IMG/VR virus record: IMGVR_UViG_3300036832_001484
Location: 1 to 38,721 of that record
DNA length: 38,721 nt
Reading direction: 5' to 3' (one strand)
DNA from: a virus
In this document: positions 16,762-23,712 of the stretch, piece by piece
How positions within the stretch are numbered: position 1 is the stretch's first letter
How the letters are laid out: every line of letters starts with the position of its first letter
The notes under the pieces: generated by a model
The model's input: only the letters and a program-made list of their open reading frames with translations
What the model was told of the DNA's origin: nothing
Databases searched by the model: none
Made by a program: the position numbers and the translations under genes

Positions 16762-17136
16762 ATGCCTAGAAGGAGCTGGTCAAATGATGAGAATGTCAGC
16801 TTCATTGATGAGTGGAATAAAGGTACGCCAATTGCTGTGATGGTTACTATCTTCGATATTGGCCAATCATCAATTTCGCACAAAGCCAAAAAGATGGGGC
16901 TCAAGCCACGTTACGTCTATTTTCTCCCAAAAGACAGAAAGCCAAAAGCGCCACCCTTAGATGCGCCCCCTCCACCATTGCGTAATGGCCTCACCATCAT
17001 GGAACTTGGTGAGAATAATTGTCGCTGGCTCATAGAGGACAAGCTTTACTGTGGTAAGCCAATTGGAAGCTTTGGCTTGCCATACTGCGCTAAACACTAC
17101 AAAATGTCAGTTCAGAAAAAGATAGAGGTAGTCTAA
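16762..17136 (+). CDS. gcrA-like: GcrA-family cell-cycle regulator
   Basis: 124 residues with both ends of GcrA. The N-terminal helix-turn-helix WSNDENVSFIDEWNKGTPIA ... SSISHKAKKMGLKPR (6-50) matches the WTxERVxxLxxLWxxG ... GKxxRLGLxxR pattern. After a Pro-rich linker the C-terminus has C87-R-W, C97-G and LPYC109-x2-H112, as in GcrA's CRWPIG ... FCG ... PYCxxH module that contacts sigma-70. GcrA is an alphaproteobacterial transcription factor acting at sigma-70 promoters containing methylated GANTC sites, controlling division and CcrM-linked genes. A phage copy could hold the host in a favourable cell-cycle state or redirect RNA polymerase to phage promoters. It shares TAATG with the next gene. 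Confidence 0.85.
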   Translation: MPRRSWSNDENVSFIDEWNKGTPIAVMVTIFDIGQSSISHKAKKMGLKPRYVYFLPKDRKPKAPPLDAPPPPLRNGLTIMELGENNCRWLIEDKLYCGKPIGSFGLPYCAKHYKMSVQKKIEVV

Positions 17137-17339
17137 TGCCAATAACTATCGAGCAATTCAAACAAGCAACTGGTACTATGCCTACGCTTGATGATATGGA
17201 TATGGTTAACTGCCCAGACCAAGGTCATCAAGGACATATGTTGTGCGGTTGGTGCAATCAATGCAACAAGCCGCGCTTCATATGCGAGCATTACTTTGAT
17301 ATTTATGACCCAAGTTCAAATTATGAGAAGGAGTGGTAA
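17136..17339 (+). CDS. Small Cys/His-containing protein
   Basis: 67 residues. The central CPDQGHQGHMLCGWCNQCNK carries four cysteines and two histidines, a likely zinc-binding knuckle; CEHYFDIYDP follows. The ATG overlaps the gcrA-like stop and its own TAA overlaps the next ATG, so it is coupled on both sides. No known function; possibly a small regulatory zinc protein. Confidence 0.65.
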   Translation: MPITIEQFKQATGTMPTLDDMDMVNCPDQGHQGHMLCGWCNQCNKPRFICEHYFDIYDPSSNYEKEW

Positions 17340-17566
17340 TGCACATCAAATTCGTCAACGATCTATGGCAAGTTTACGCATGGCGCAACACGGATGAGTG
17401 CCTTGCTTGGAGTTATACGGTGCGCGCCTTAGTGATAGCATTCAAGGAGCGCCCCAATTTGATGAGTGAGATCCACAAATATAGAAATTTTCACATTTTC
17501 GCTCACGGTGGCTTCAAGCATACTTTAATGGATGATATCAATTGGAGAAATGCTGATGAACATTAA
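17339..17566 (+). CDS. Small hypothetical protein
   Basis: 75 residues: MHIKFVNDLWQVYAWRNTDE, rich in Trp, His and Phe, with a helical middle (YTVRALVIAFKERPNLMSEI) that is amphipathic rather than a membrane helix. AAGGAG lies 6 nt before the ATG, which overlaps the upstream stop (TAATG). The end overlaps the nuclease start by 11 nt. No family recognised. Confidence 0.65.
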   Translation: MHIKFVNDLWQVYAWRNTDECLAWSYTVRALVIAFKERPNLMSEIHKYRNFHIFAHGGFKHTLMDDINWRNADEH

Positions 17567-17987
17567 CGATGAACTAGACCTTCGCCATTGGTTCAAAAAA
17601 GAAATCGGTCTACAAGTTCAGATTCAATGGGTAGAACCAGCTAAATACGGAAGCACCGTAGGCGTGCCAGATTGTTATGCTAATTGTGGATCAGCAAAAG
17701 TAGGTATTGAGTTGAAGATCTGGGAGCGCACCAAAAATGGCATCAAATGCAAGATGCGCCCCATCCAACGAAGATGGCATCATATGAACATGAAAAGTGG
17801 TGGTAGGAGCGCAGTTTTAGCTCACGTACACCAGCAATTCATATTAGTGAGAGGAGATCACATTCCACTGCGCGACTATGCTTCTCACAAAGACAGTGGC
17901 TGTTCTGATGGACAACTCATGTATGAGACCATCTTTATGGACTTGCCGCGCCTTCTATTTGATGAATCTTATGGCTTTTGGTTATAG
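17556..17987 (+). CDS. VRR-NUC-type (PD-(D/E)xK) nuclease
   Basis: 143 residues from the ATG with GGAG 8 nt upstream. The PD-(D/E)xK active site is legible: Glu27 on the first helix/strand, GVPD39, then GIE52LK54, followed by RPIQRRWHHMNMKSGG, the Gln-containing helix typical of VRR-NUC proteins. This fold includes Holliday-junction resolvases and replication/repair nucleases; stand-alone phage versions of about 100-150 residues are common. Likely role: processing branched DNA before packaging or in recombination. It shares this possible job with the RuvC-like protein at 22264-22710, so one of them may do something else. The C-terminal 50 residues are not recognised. Confidence 0.75.
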   Translation: MNINDELDLRHWFKKEIGLQVQIQWVEPAKYGSTVGVPDCYANCGSAKVGIELKIWERTKNGIKCKMRPIQRRWHHMNMKSGGRSAVLAHVHQQFILVRGDHIPLRDYASHKDSGCSDGQLMYETIFMDLPRLLFDESYGFWL

Positions 17988-17995
17988 AGGAGAGA

Positions 17996-18169
17996 ATGAT
18001 GAAACGCAAACAAGAATATTCATACGATGAGAAGTGTGAAGAATTGGCAGCGCGCTTTTTACAAGATGAGGATCTGAGCGTAGATGCGCACCACAAAGCT
18101 GTCCAAGAACTTGCTCAAGAAATCCAAAATACTATCGAAACTTGGATCAAATATGATATGGAAAAGTGA
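17996..18169 (+). CDS. Small helical protein
   Basis: 57 residues, MMKRKQEYSYDEKCEELAAR, then a continuous charged helix ending NTIETWIKYDMEK. GAGGAG lies immediately upstream; the second ATG (17999) has the better spacing. The stop TGA overlaps the ATG of the membrane peptide. No family recognised. Confidence 0.6.
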   Translation: MMKRKQEYSYDEKCEELAARFLQDEDLSVDAHHKAVQELAQEIQNTIETWIKYDMEK

Positions 18170-18258
18170 TGATGGCTGATGAGCTGAAATTGTGGGCGCG
18201 AGTGCTTGCGCTTGCGCTCATTTTGCTCATTGTACTAGCAGCGCGCCATGCAAGATAA
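18169..18258 (+). CDS. 29-residue single-pass membrane peptide
   Basis: A very short frame starting in an ATGA overlap with the upstream stop: MMADELKLWARVLALALILL, continuing IVLAARHAR. Residues 10-24 are an uninterrupted hydrophobic helix with a basic C-terminal tail, so it should insert in the inner membrane with the tail positive. It overlaps the next gene by 11 nt. Small coupled membrane peptides in phages act as holin-like, spanin-accessory or host-takeover factors. Nothing here distinguishes them, and expression needs proof. Confidence 0.55.
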   Translation: MMADELKLWARVLALALILLIVLAARHAR

Positions 18259-18430
18259 GATTTGGGTCACTCGTGATGGGCGTAGAATCTTGGTGCGCCA
18301 GATGGAGCGGTGCCACATACTCAACTGCATAGCCAAGATCGAACGCGATCCCAAAGGTTGGCGCCACAACTATTTGGAGCGCCTCCAGATTGAATTGATC
18401 ATAAGAGATATTTTACAGGAGCGCCACTAG
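18248..18430 (+). CDS. Small basic hypothetical protein
   Basis: 60 residues, MQDKIWVTRDGRRILVRQME, then CHILNCIAKIERDPKGWRHN and a C-terminal helix (LERLQIELIIRDILQERH). The N-terminus resembles a short beta-hairpin sequence often found in small phage proteins (IWVTRDGRRI). It starts inside the membrane-peptide gene. It is the last gene before the strong terminator at 18549-18582. Confidence 0.6.
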   Translation: MQDKIWVTRDGRRILVRQMERCHILNCIAKIERDPKGWRHNYLERLQIELIIRDILQERH

Positions 18431-18548
18431 ATTTAGCACGCGATGGTTCTACATTTATAATTTGTAGTGAAGTTGCTATTGATGAGAATTGATGACATTC
18501 GGGGGAGGGCCAGCGCTCCAGGCGCTCGCTCAAACAGGCAAAAACGGA

Positions 18549-18582
18549 AAAAGCCGACAACGCTTGCGCGTTGTCGGCTTTT
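18549..18582. terminator. Strong bidirectional intrinsic terminator
   Basis: GCCGACAACGC - TTGC - GCGTTGTCGGC forms a perfect 11-bp stem, extended to 15 bp by flanking A4/T4, with T-tracts on both strands. It closes the rightward operon that starts at the NusG-like gene and also faces the minus-strand gene at 18634-19125. Confidence 0.88.
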
Positions 18583-18599
18583 CAAAAAGGGAGAGAAGG

Positions 18600-18623
18600 T
18601 TAGGCGCGATTGCTCGCGCCTAA
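18600..18623 (-). terminator. Hairpin downstream of the GC-island gene
   Basis: TTAGGCGCGA - TTGC - TCGCGCCTAA is a perfect 10-bp stem just after the minus-strand stop. On that strand TTTTTG follows about 11 nt later. Together with the neighbouring terminator it isolates the island from the rightward operon. Confidence 0.6.
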
Positions 18624-18633
18624 CGCCTAGGTG

Positions 18634-19125
18634 TTACGCGACATCGGGCGCAGGCAACGCGCGTTGCGCATCGGGCGCGACAATCGCGGGCGCGATTGCC
18701 TTTGCCTTTGCGCTAGGCGCGACAACCGGCCCGCGTTCCCCGCGCGTTATCGAATACCCGACTGCGCCTTCGTTGTAGCGCGACCGGCGATAGATATGCG
18801 ACAGGCATGCCTTAACGAGCGAAAGCGCATCTTTGTCGGGTGCACGTTCGCTACGCACAAGACGCTTGTCTAACGCGCGGGCGATGTCGCGGACATCGTG
18901 TTCCCCGCATTCGCGGCCTAGCAGGTACATGCTAACGATACCGCGATTAGAGTAATCGCGGGAATGCGTCGCGCCGAACGGCGCATCTACGTTCGCGTTG
19001 CGCGAACCGAGCGCATCGATACGCGCGTCCGTTTTCGCGCGATACTCGAAAGCGCGCTTTGCCTTGCGTGCGAGCAACTTGCGCTCGTTAGCGCGAAGAA
19101 CAGTCGTCGAAATTGCCTTTTGCAT
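18634..19125 (-). CDS. Arg/Ala-rich basic protein in GC-rich island
   Basis: 163 residues, no family recognised. The N-terminal 40 (VLRANERKLLARKAKRAFEY) are a strongly basic helix; the middle (SRDYSNRGIVSMYLLGRECG, DIARALDKRLVRSE, LVKACLSHIYRRSRYNEGAV) looks globular and helical; the C-terminus is Ala/Pro-rich (APSAKAKAIAPAIVAPDAQR). An AAAGGA ribosome-binding site and a TTGCAT/TATATC promoter precede it, so the frame appears real. Codons are dominated by GCG, CGC and CGA, unlike the AT-rich neighbours, suggesting recent acquisition. The DNA is itself densely palindromic (for example GCAACGCGCGTTGC at 18654-18667 and CCGCGATTA/TAATCGCGG near 18941-18961). A DNA-binding repressor or inhibitor is plausible given the surrounding operators. 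Confidence 0.65.
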   Translation of the reverse strand: MQKAISTTVLRANERKLLARKAKRAFEYRAKTDARIDALGSRNANVDAPFGATHSRDYSNRGIVSMYLLGRECGEHDVRDIARALDKRLVRSERAPDKDALSLVKACLSHIYRRSRYNEGAVGYSITRGERGPVVAPSAKAKAIAPAIVAPDAQRALPAPDVA

Positions 19126-19136
19126 TGTACTAGTCC

Positions 19137-19206
19137 TTTAACGAGAGAGAGGCGGAAGCCGCGCCTTGCGCGGGGGAAGTCCGCCGCGTTAGCAACGCGC
19201 TAACGC
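19137..19206 (-). promoter_or_regulatory. Highly folded 5' leader of the GC-island gene
   Basis: Between promoter and start codon lie GCGTTAGC - AACGC - GCTAACGC (8-bp stem, 19186-19206) and GGCGG ... CCGCC enclosing the perfect CCGCGC - CTT - GCGCGG hairpin (about 19151-19185). Two or three stable stems in a 90-nt leader suggest translational or attenuation control of the downstream gene. Confidence 0.55.
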
Positions 19207-19212
19207 AATACG

Positions 19213-19250
19213 GATATAAGAACATACGAACAGGAATGCAAGCTTTCCTG
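19213..19250 (-). promoter_or_regulatory. Minus-strand promoter with overlapping operator dyad
   Basis: The -35 TTGCAT (reverse complement at 19236-19241), a 17-nt spacer and -10 TATATC (19213-19218) point at the 18634-19125 gene. A dyad CAGGAA - N8 - TTCCTG (19231-19250) covers the -35, the position expected for a repressor site. Confidence 0.6.
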
Positions 19251-19327
19251 CCCTATTATTACGAACTTGTAATGACCCGGACATGTAAAAAAGTTTACAG
19301 GTGTTTTCCCGAATTTTTGGCCGATCG

Positions 19328-19409
19328 TTCTGCTCCGCAGAAATACGGTTATGTGATCGCGTCGCTTCTGCGCAGCAGAAGCTGCTCTGGTCGCTTCTGT
19401 TTTACAGAA
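19328..19409. repeat. Three spaced TTCTGY-N3-RCAGAA dyads
   Basis: Three perfect 15-bp inverted repeats of one design: TTCTGCTCCGCAGAA (19328-19342), TTCTGCGCAGCAGAA (19366-19380) and TTCTGTTTTACAGAA (19395-19409). Centres are 38 and 29 bp apart. Conserved arms with variable 3-nt centres indicate binding sites for a dimeric protein rather than RNA hairpins. Further dyads ATTAC/GTAAT (19258-19273) and TGTAAA/TTTACA (about 19284-19299) lie between them and the promoter. Confidence 0.6.
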
Positions 19410-19429
19410 ATGTGGAAACGTGCTCGGCG

Positions 19430-20400
19430 CAGCCGGCGATGGAGTGAACTCGTCTGTGGCGCCGGCTATGGCTGGATATGTGGACGGATCTTGGTGGCGC
19501 CAGGCGATGGGCTGGATATGTGGCGCGCATGGATGGTGGCTGGGCTCTGGTGGGTCGGCCCTCAGCCTGGTCCCACTTATTCGCTTATCCACATATTCAT
19601 TTCACTTCTCATATTTTCACATCTTCACATATTCATTTCGCTTTGGCAGGAAAGCACACTTTCTTGCTCTAGCTTTGGCTAAATAACATTCTCAAAGCGT
19701 TCTGCTTTTATTCGCATCCCACATATGTAGATCCACAAGGAAGGAGAACAAAGCCAGAACATAGAACGAATCAGATACCTACAGAACTATTATGTATATT
19801 GGATGGTGAAATGAATATGTGGATGGCTACATTAATATGGATGGTGAATATGTGGATAGCTATACTGCATGGTGACTATATGTATATGGATATGTGGATG
19901 GTGAATATGTGAATGGCTATGGTGATGGCTAATAGTCTATAGTTGCGCCACCCCACATATTCACCATCTACCATAGCCATTGGATGGTCACCATAGCCAT
20001 CACCATGCACTATGACAGCCACCATCGGCCATCACCATCCACCATAGATCTTATACTTTAACCATTGGTCCACATATTCACCCCAATCGACCGTGCGCCT
20101 TGGTGGCGCCATGTGTGCAGAACATGATGGCCACCCACCATTGACCACCATCACCACCTCAGTTGCGCCACCATCACCATGTTTATGAGCCATCCACCAT
20201 AGACCTTAAACCTTAGTTGCGCCCCAATCAATTACTCATAATTTTCTGAAAATCACAATCCTAACATACTCTATAAGTTAGGAGTAAGGTAGGAGCAAAA
20301 TCATTAGAAATATCATATACTTACTATACTACTCCTATCTTATCTAAGATATCTAACTGAAAATGCATACATGTCACTGTGATTTTTTACGCCGAGTGGT
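19430..20400. other. Candidate replication origin: iterons, DnaA box, AT-rich flank
   Basis: About 1 kb without a credible gene. The core ATATGTGG / CCACATAT occurs about ten times: forward near 19475, 19515, 19815, 19849, 19890 and 19905; reverse near 19590, 19629, 19954 and 20070. Three longer direct repeats start GGATGGTGAATATGTGG (19801, with a 5-nt insertion; 19839; 19896), and inverted CCATAGCCAT/TCACCATC strings follow to about 20190. TTATCCACA at 19585-19593 is a perfect DnaA box, and the iterons' TGTGGATAG differs from its complement by one base. From 20230 the DNA is very AT-rich, a likely unwinding region. It lies directly downstream of the helicase gene. Iterons plus DnaA box plus AT-rich tract is the textbook origin layout; function is inferred. 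Confidence 0.65.
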
Positions 20401-20417
20401 GACCATAAGGTAGGAGC
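20285..20417. repeat. TAAGGTAGGAGC repeats flanking the AT-rich tract
   Basis: The 12-mer TAAGGTAGGAGC occurs directly at 20285-20296 and 20406-20417, and in inverted form with one change (CTCCTATCTTA, 20333-20343). Three copies around the most AT-rich stretch suggest a protein-binding array, perhaps for an initiator. Confidence 0.45.
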
Positions 20418-20438
20418 GATGAAATGGCTGGCAACCCC

Positions 20439-20508
20439 ATGTAAACGTTGCATTTTCTGCTCCTAGCACCGATCAAGTGTGTAAAAGGAATTCTACAGTT
20501 GTTTACAT
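20439..20508. repeat. ATGTAAAC / GTTTACAT inverted repeat
   Basis: Perfect 8-bp arms at 20439-20446 and 20501-20508, 54 nt apart, in the non-coding DNA just downstream of the helicase stop codon. It may be an operator pair or part of an RNA 3' end structure; no T-tract follows on the minus strand. Confidence 0.35.
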
Positions 20509-20513
20509 GTGTA

Positions 20514-22259
20514 TTATGATCTGTCCATAATTTCTGGCTCTGGCGCATCCCAGTCCATTGGCTCTGGCCATACAAAATTTCTCTTTAATCGAAAATCCCA
20601 CAGAGCGCGACATGTCGCAAGAGGTGGCAAGACATAGCAATACCACTTTTCTTTACCAGATCGTTTCTCTTCAATAATGCTTATGACACTTCTACCATCA
20701 TCATTCATAACTACTCTACCATTTACCACCAAAGGCAAAAATTCTCTTAGTCTACGGCCAATTTGTGTTTCAGTGAGTGGGGTGGCGCGGCTGTAGTATT
20801 TTTTCATAAATTTGAAATAATCTTGTCTAAGCACTTCTCTGCCAGAACATACCCAAATGGTATCGTCAGCTTTGATTTTATTGTCTTTCTCATTGAAATA
20901 TAGCACACCTTTCATCAATAATTCATCCCACCATTTCTCTTCTGTAGTTTGTCCACGTCTAATTTGATCTACCAATGCATCCGTATGAAGCGCCTCTCTG
21001 CAATTGAAATCATCAATAGATCCGTTTTCTAATTCATACATGAATGCCTCATATCCACCATTATTTAGTTCGTTTTGTATAGCAGCAAAATATGAATGAT
21101 CTTGCTGATGTGTATTATTTACATGAAGTACCATGTAGCGCCGCTCATCTGTAGTGGCAGGTATAGTGTGACCTGGATTAGCTGTCATAAATATGCGCAT
21201 GACATTAGTCAAATCTAATATCGGGCCATTTTTCTTTTCTGCTTTAAGAGTTTTACCTGTGATATAATCATTTAGCGTTCCTGTATGGCGCCTATCATTA
21301 CCATAAGTAACTTCTTCTAATGCCAACATAATTCTGTTCTGTAAATGATCTCTAAATCGTCCATAAATATCTTCACTATTAGATGTTCTGTAACAATGAC
21401 GTGAGCGCCGCTCAAATGTAAATTTACCATCTATGAGCGCTTCTAATATGTCAATTAAAAATGATTTACCAACACCTTTGTCACCTATGAGTAATATGGC
21501 ATATTCTACTTTCTCCCATGGACGTTGTATCATATGACGTAAATATTTTATGAGTTTTTGATATTTTCTCTCATCATTATTACAAATGATATCTCTAATA
21601 TATGCCATCGTTAATGGGCAATTACCTGGCGCGCCTTTAATCACAAAGCCACGATATGTATTGAATATTTTCAGACCTGTTTGGCAATGTGGATCGAATA
21701 CATAACCTACAAATGTGCGGCGCTTAGGTGACTCTAACCATACTTTGGTAGCTGGAACTTCTTTTGATACTGCGTTACCTCCTGATGTAGTGCTTTGTAT
21801 GGTTAATTTAATATTCTCATGCTTTTCTATAAAAGCTTTACGCGTCATAAAATCAACTTCGCCGTTTTCTTCTTTCAATATCCAAAATGTACCACCAATA
21901 GTGATGGCAGCATATTTGGTATTGAATGATATGATAATTTCTTCTATTGGATCTTTGGGCGTTTTAATTTGCCCAAACATGTCTTTGGCATCAATGATGT
22001 TCTCGCTTGGCGGCGCGACTTCGCTCCATATCTTATCATATTCTTCTACACTCATGAGTTTTTGTAATGATTGTAATATATTATTGATCCGTTCTTTGTA
22101 TGATTTCATCACATTGGCGCGCTGCATGACATCGATTGTATCTTCAAGAAGAAAATTATCTAATTTATCAGTTTTAATCCATCGCTCATATTTATCTAGC
22201 TCAGCACGAATGAAATTTACTTCTTCTGCACCTTTGAAATTAGCCCAAGCTATTGGCAT
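20514..22259 (-). CDS. DUF5906-type replicative helicase/ATPase
   Basis: 581 residues. The ATPase core has Walker A GDKGVGKS at 259-266, an acidic Walker B (IMLALEE, 310-316) and sensor-1 MRIFMTANP with the TTDERRYMVL arginine region, the SF3/primase-helicase pattern of DUF5906 (NrS-1 polymerase-like helicase) proteins. The N-terminal 220 residues include FDPHCQTGLKIFNTYRGFVI, typical of the linker that precedes this core, but no primase active site is evident, so priming is probably done by the separate PrimPol at 37327-38565. The C-terminal 150 residues (winged-helix-like, TETQIGRRLREFLPLVVNGR) may bind DNA. It is the last gene of a four-gene replication operon and lies beside the candidate origin. 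Confidence 0.82.
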   Translation of the reverse strand: MPIAWANFKGAEEVNFIRAELDKYERWIKTDKLDNFLLEDTIDVMQRANVMKSYKERINNILQSLQKLMSVEEYDKIWSEVAPPSENIIDAKDMFGQIKTPKDPIEEIIISFNTKYAAITIGGTFWILKEENGEVDFMTRKAFIEKHENIKLTIQSTTSGGNAVSKEVPATKVWLESPKRRTFVGYVFDPHCQTGLKIFNTYRGFVIKGAPGNCPLTMAYIRDIICNNDERKYQKLIKYLRHMIQRPWEKVEYAILLIGDKGVGKSFLIDILEALIDGKFTFERRSRHCYRTSNSEDIYGRFRDHLQNRIMLALEEVTYGNDRRHTGTLNDYITGKTLKAEKKNGPILDLTNVMRIFMTANPGHTIPATTDERRYMVLHVNNTHQQDHSYFAAIQNELNNGGYEAFMYELENGSIDDFNCREALHTDALVDQIRRGQTTEEKWWDELLMKGVLYFNEKDNKIKADDTIWVCSGREVLRQDYFKFMKKYYSRATPLTETQIGRRLREFLPLVVNGRVVMNDDGRSVISIIEEKRSGKEKWYCYVLPPLATCRALWDFRLKRNFVWPEPMDWDAPEPEIMDRS

Positions 22260-22263
22260 CTCA

Positions 22264-22710
22264 TCACGCTCCTATAAGTTTCATTCCACGCTTTCTTATA
22301 TTACGCGCTGCATTAATATCAGCATTGCCTTTTAGACCACAATTTAAGCACAAAAATTCACTTTGAGAAAGTCTATTCATATCATTAATATTACCACATC
22401 TACTGCATTCTTGAGAACTATAATGTGGCGCAACTTTAATGATTTTTGACGGGAGAATACATAATCCGCTTTCTAACATCATATACGCACTGAATAATTT
22501 ATCTCTAGTGTGATATGGAATATTACCCATTTCAAAGAAATCTAAATCTTCGATACAAATATAATCTGGTATTGTTTTACAATATAATGACAATAATGAA
22601 TTAGCAACATAATTACGCGATAAACCATATCTAGGATATGTGAATGCATTTCCATCATTAGTCATGATAAGCCAACGTAAACCAACATCTATGCCAATAA
22701 ATTTATTCAA
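22264..22710 (-). CDS. Miniature TnpB-like RuvC nuclease with zinc ribbon
   Basis: 148 residues comprising only the catalytic end of TnpB/OrfB. RuvC-I is FIGIDVGLR with Asp8; RuvC-II is CIEDL with Glu54; RuvC-III is NADINAARNI with Asp131. The inserted zinc ribbon is APHYSSQECSRCG ... FLCLNCG with Cys102, 105, 121 and 124. All catalytic acids are present. TnpB is normally about 350-450 residues; the WED and REC lobes that hold guide RNA are absent. The start is TTG, overlapping the upstream stop (TTGA), with AGGGGA ahead, and the gene stops 4 nt before the helicase start, so it is an integrated member of the replication operon rather than an insertion sequence. A junction resolvase or structure-specific nuclease is the likely role. 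Confidence 0.85.
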   Translation of the reverse strand: MNKFIGIDVGLRWLIMTNDGNAFTYPRYGLSRNYVANSLLSLYCKTIPDYICIEDLDFFEMGNIPYHTRDKLFSAYMMLESGLCILPSKIIKVAPHYSSQECSRCGNINDMNRLSQSEFLCLNCGLKGNADINAARNIRKRGMKLIGA

Positions 22711-23429
22711 CTTCCCCTCTCACTAAGTTGCAGCTTCCGCACTTGTTCCAAATAAACACGACGACCCCAATTTTCCCATTCTGCATCTAAATTTCTTTTG
22801 AATTCTTCCTTTTCTGGTGTCAATCTTTCACCGTTTTTTACCCAATTTTGATATATTTGTACTTTCAAATTAAATGTATCAATTCTGTTTTGCCTATCTA
22901 TATTAACTTGACGTGTAGCCTCTTCCCATTCATCATCACGTTTCTTCTGGAGCGCTGCTCGTTCTTCAACAATTCTCTTTCTTTCTATTTCATATTCAGC
23001 ATTGACTCTGGCTCTTTCAATAGCAGCTTCGTTCTCTTGTTGCAATTCTTTTTCACGTCTAATCTTTTCTTGCTCCCACAGCAACTCGTTTTTAGCCAAT
23101 AATTCGGCATAAGCCTTCTTTCTCAATTCTCTGATTGGTTGGCGCGCTGCTATGGCCTCATCACTTAAATATACTGCATTGGTTCTATTGGCATTTTTAG
23201 ATACTTCCTCAGCCATTTCCCAACCAATTGCAGTGAATGCATGATAACTAGGAATGGCTTCGTGAACTGATAAGCTTTTGGGCGCGGCTTGACCATGTCT
23301 CAAACGCTCAATAACTTGCCGTTCCCAAACGCGATCATAAGCATCCCAGCCGCGATCCAATAATGAACATGGCTGTGGCATAAACATATATTGCCACACA
23401 CGTTTATTTTTATAGCCCTCAACAGGCAT
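22707..23429 (-). CDS. Coiled-coil protein of the replication operon
   Basis: 240 residues, no family recognised. The N-terminal 100 residues look globular (KRVWQYMFMPQPCSLLDRGW, SVHEAIPSYHAFTAIGWEMA). Residues about 110-195 are a long Glu/Arg/Lys-rich coiled coil (ELLAKNELLWEQEKIRREKE and onward), followed by a Trp-containing tail (EWENWGRRVYLEQVRKLQL). It is coupled to the RuvC-like gene by a TTGA overlap and starts 2 nt after the zinc-finger gene. Possible roles are helicase loader, replisome scaffold or partner of the RuvC-like protein; none is shown by sequence. Confidence 0.75.
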   Translation of the reverse strand: MPVEGYKNKRVWQYMFMPQPCSLLDRGWDAYDRVWERQVIERLRHGQAAPKSLSVHEAIPSYHAFTAIGWEMAEEVSKNANRTNAVYLSDEAIAARQPIRELRKKAYAELLAKNELLWEQEKIRREKELQQENEAAIERARVNAEYEIERKRIVEERAALQKKRDDEWEEATRQVNIDRQNRIDTFNLKVQIYQNWVKNGERLTPEKEEFKRNLDAEWENWGRRVYLEQVRKLQLSERGS

Positions 23430-23431
23430 TT

Positions 23432-23626
23432 TTATTCAGCTGCTACACTACCGAACAAATCATGTTTGAGCGCAGCTATACGCTCAGCTCTTTTCTTTCT
23501 GGAATTAGTTTCAATCCAATATTTGTTCTTACAATCCAGACAGCAAAATCGCTGTCTCTTATTAAATATTGGCATATCTGAGCCGCAGATTTGACAGTTT
23601 CCAACTTTTAGATTTTCAAGTTTCAT
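23432..23626 (-). CDS. Small zinc-finger protein
   Basis: 64 residues. NCQICGSDMPIFNKRQRFCC followed by LDCKNKYW supplies the C-x2-C ... CC-x2-C ligands of a treble-clef/zinc-ribbon finger, then a basic helix (ETNSRKKRAERIAALKHDLF). I place the start at the second of two adjacent ATGs because GGAG lies 8 nt before it; the first (23632) is also possible. It leads the leftward replication operon and could bind DNA or RNA polymerase. Confidence 0.7.
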   Translation of the reverse strand: MKLENLKVGNCQICGSDMPIFNKRQRFCCLDCKNKYWIETNSRKKRAERIAALKHDLFGSVAAE

Positions 23627-23712
23627 TTCCATCACTCCGTTTAAACGACAGAACGATTCCGAGTGTGTCCCAACATTGTGTCTAAAGTAAGGCGCCCGTG
23701 GCACAATCTACC

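Noticed and set aside
18467-18873. Plus-strand frames across the terminator and GC island
   Set aside because: They read through the intrinsic terminator and lie antisense to the better supported minus-strand gene with its own promoter and ribosome-binding site.
19200-19686. Overlapping frames of 64-148 codons on both strands
   Set aside because: No start signals, compositions dictated by the iterons and dyads, and mutually overlapping; treated as non-coding control/origin DNA.
19801-19980. CRISPR-like array
   Set aside because: Repeat units vary in length, occur in both orientations and have no uniform spacers; there are no cas genes. Iterons explain them better.
22264-23429. IS200/IS605 insertion carrying TnpB
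   Set aside because: No terminal hairpins, no TnpA, and the gene is translationally coupled within an operon.
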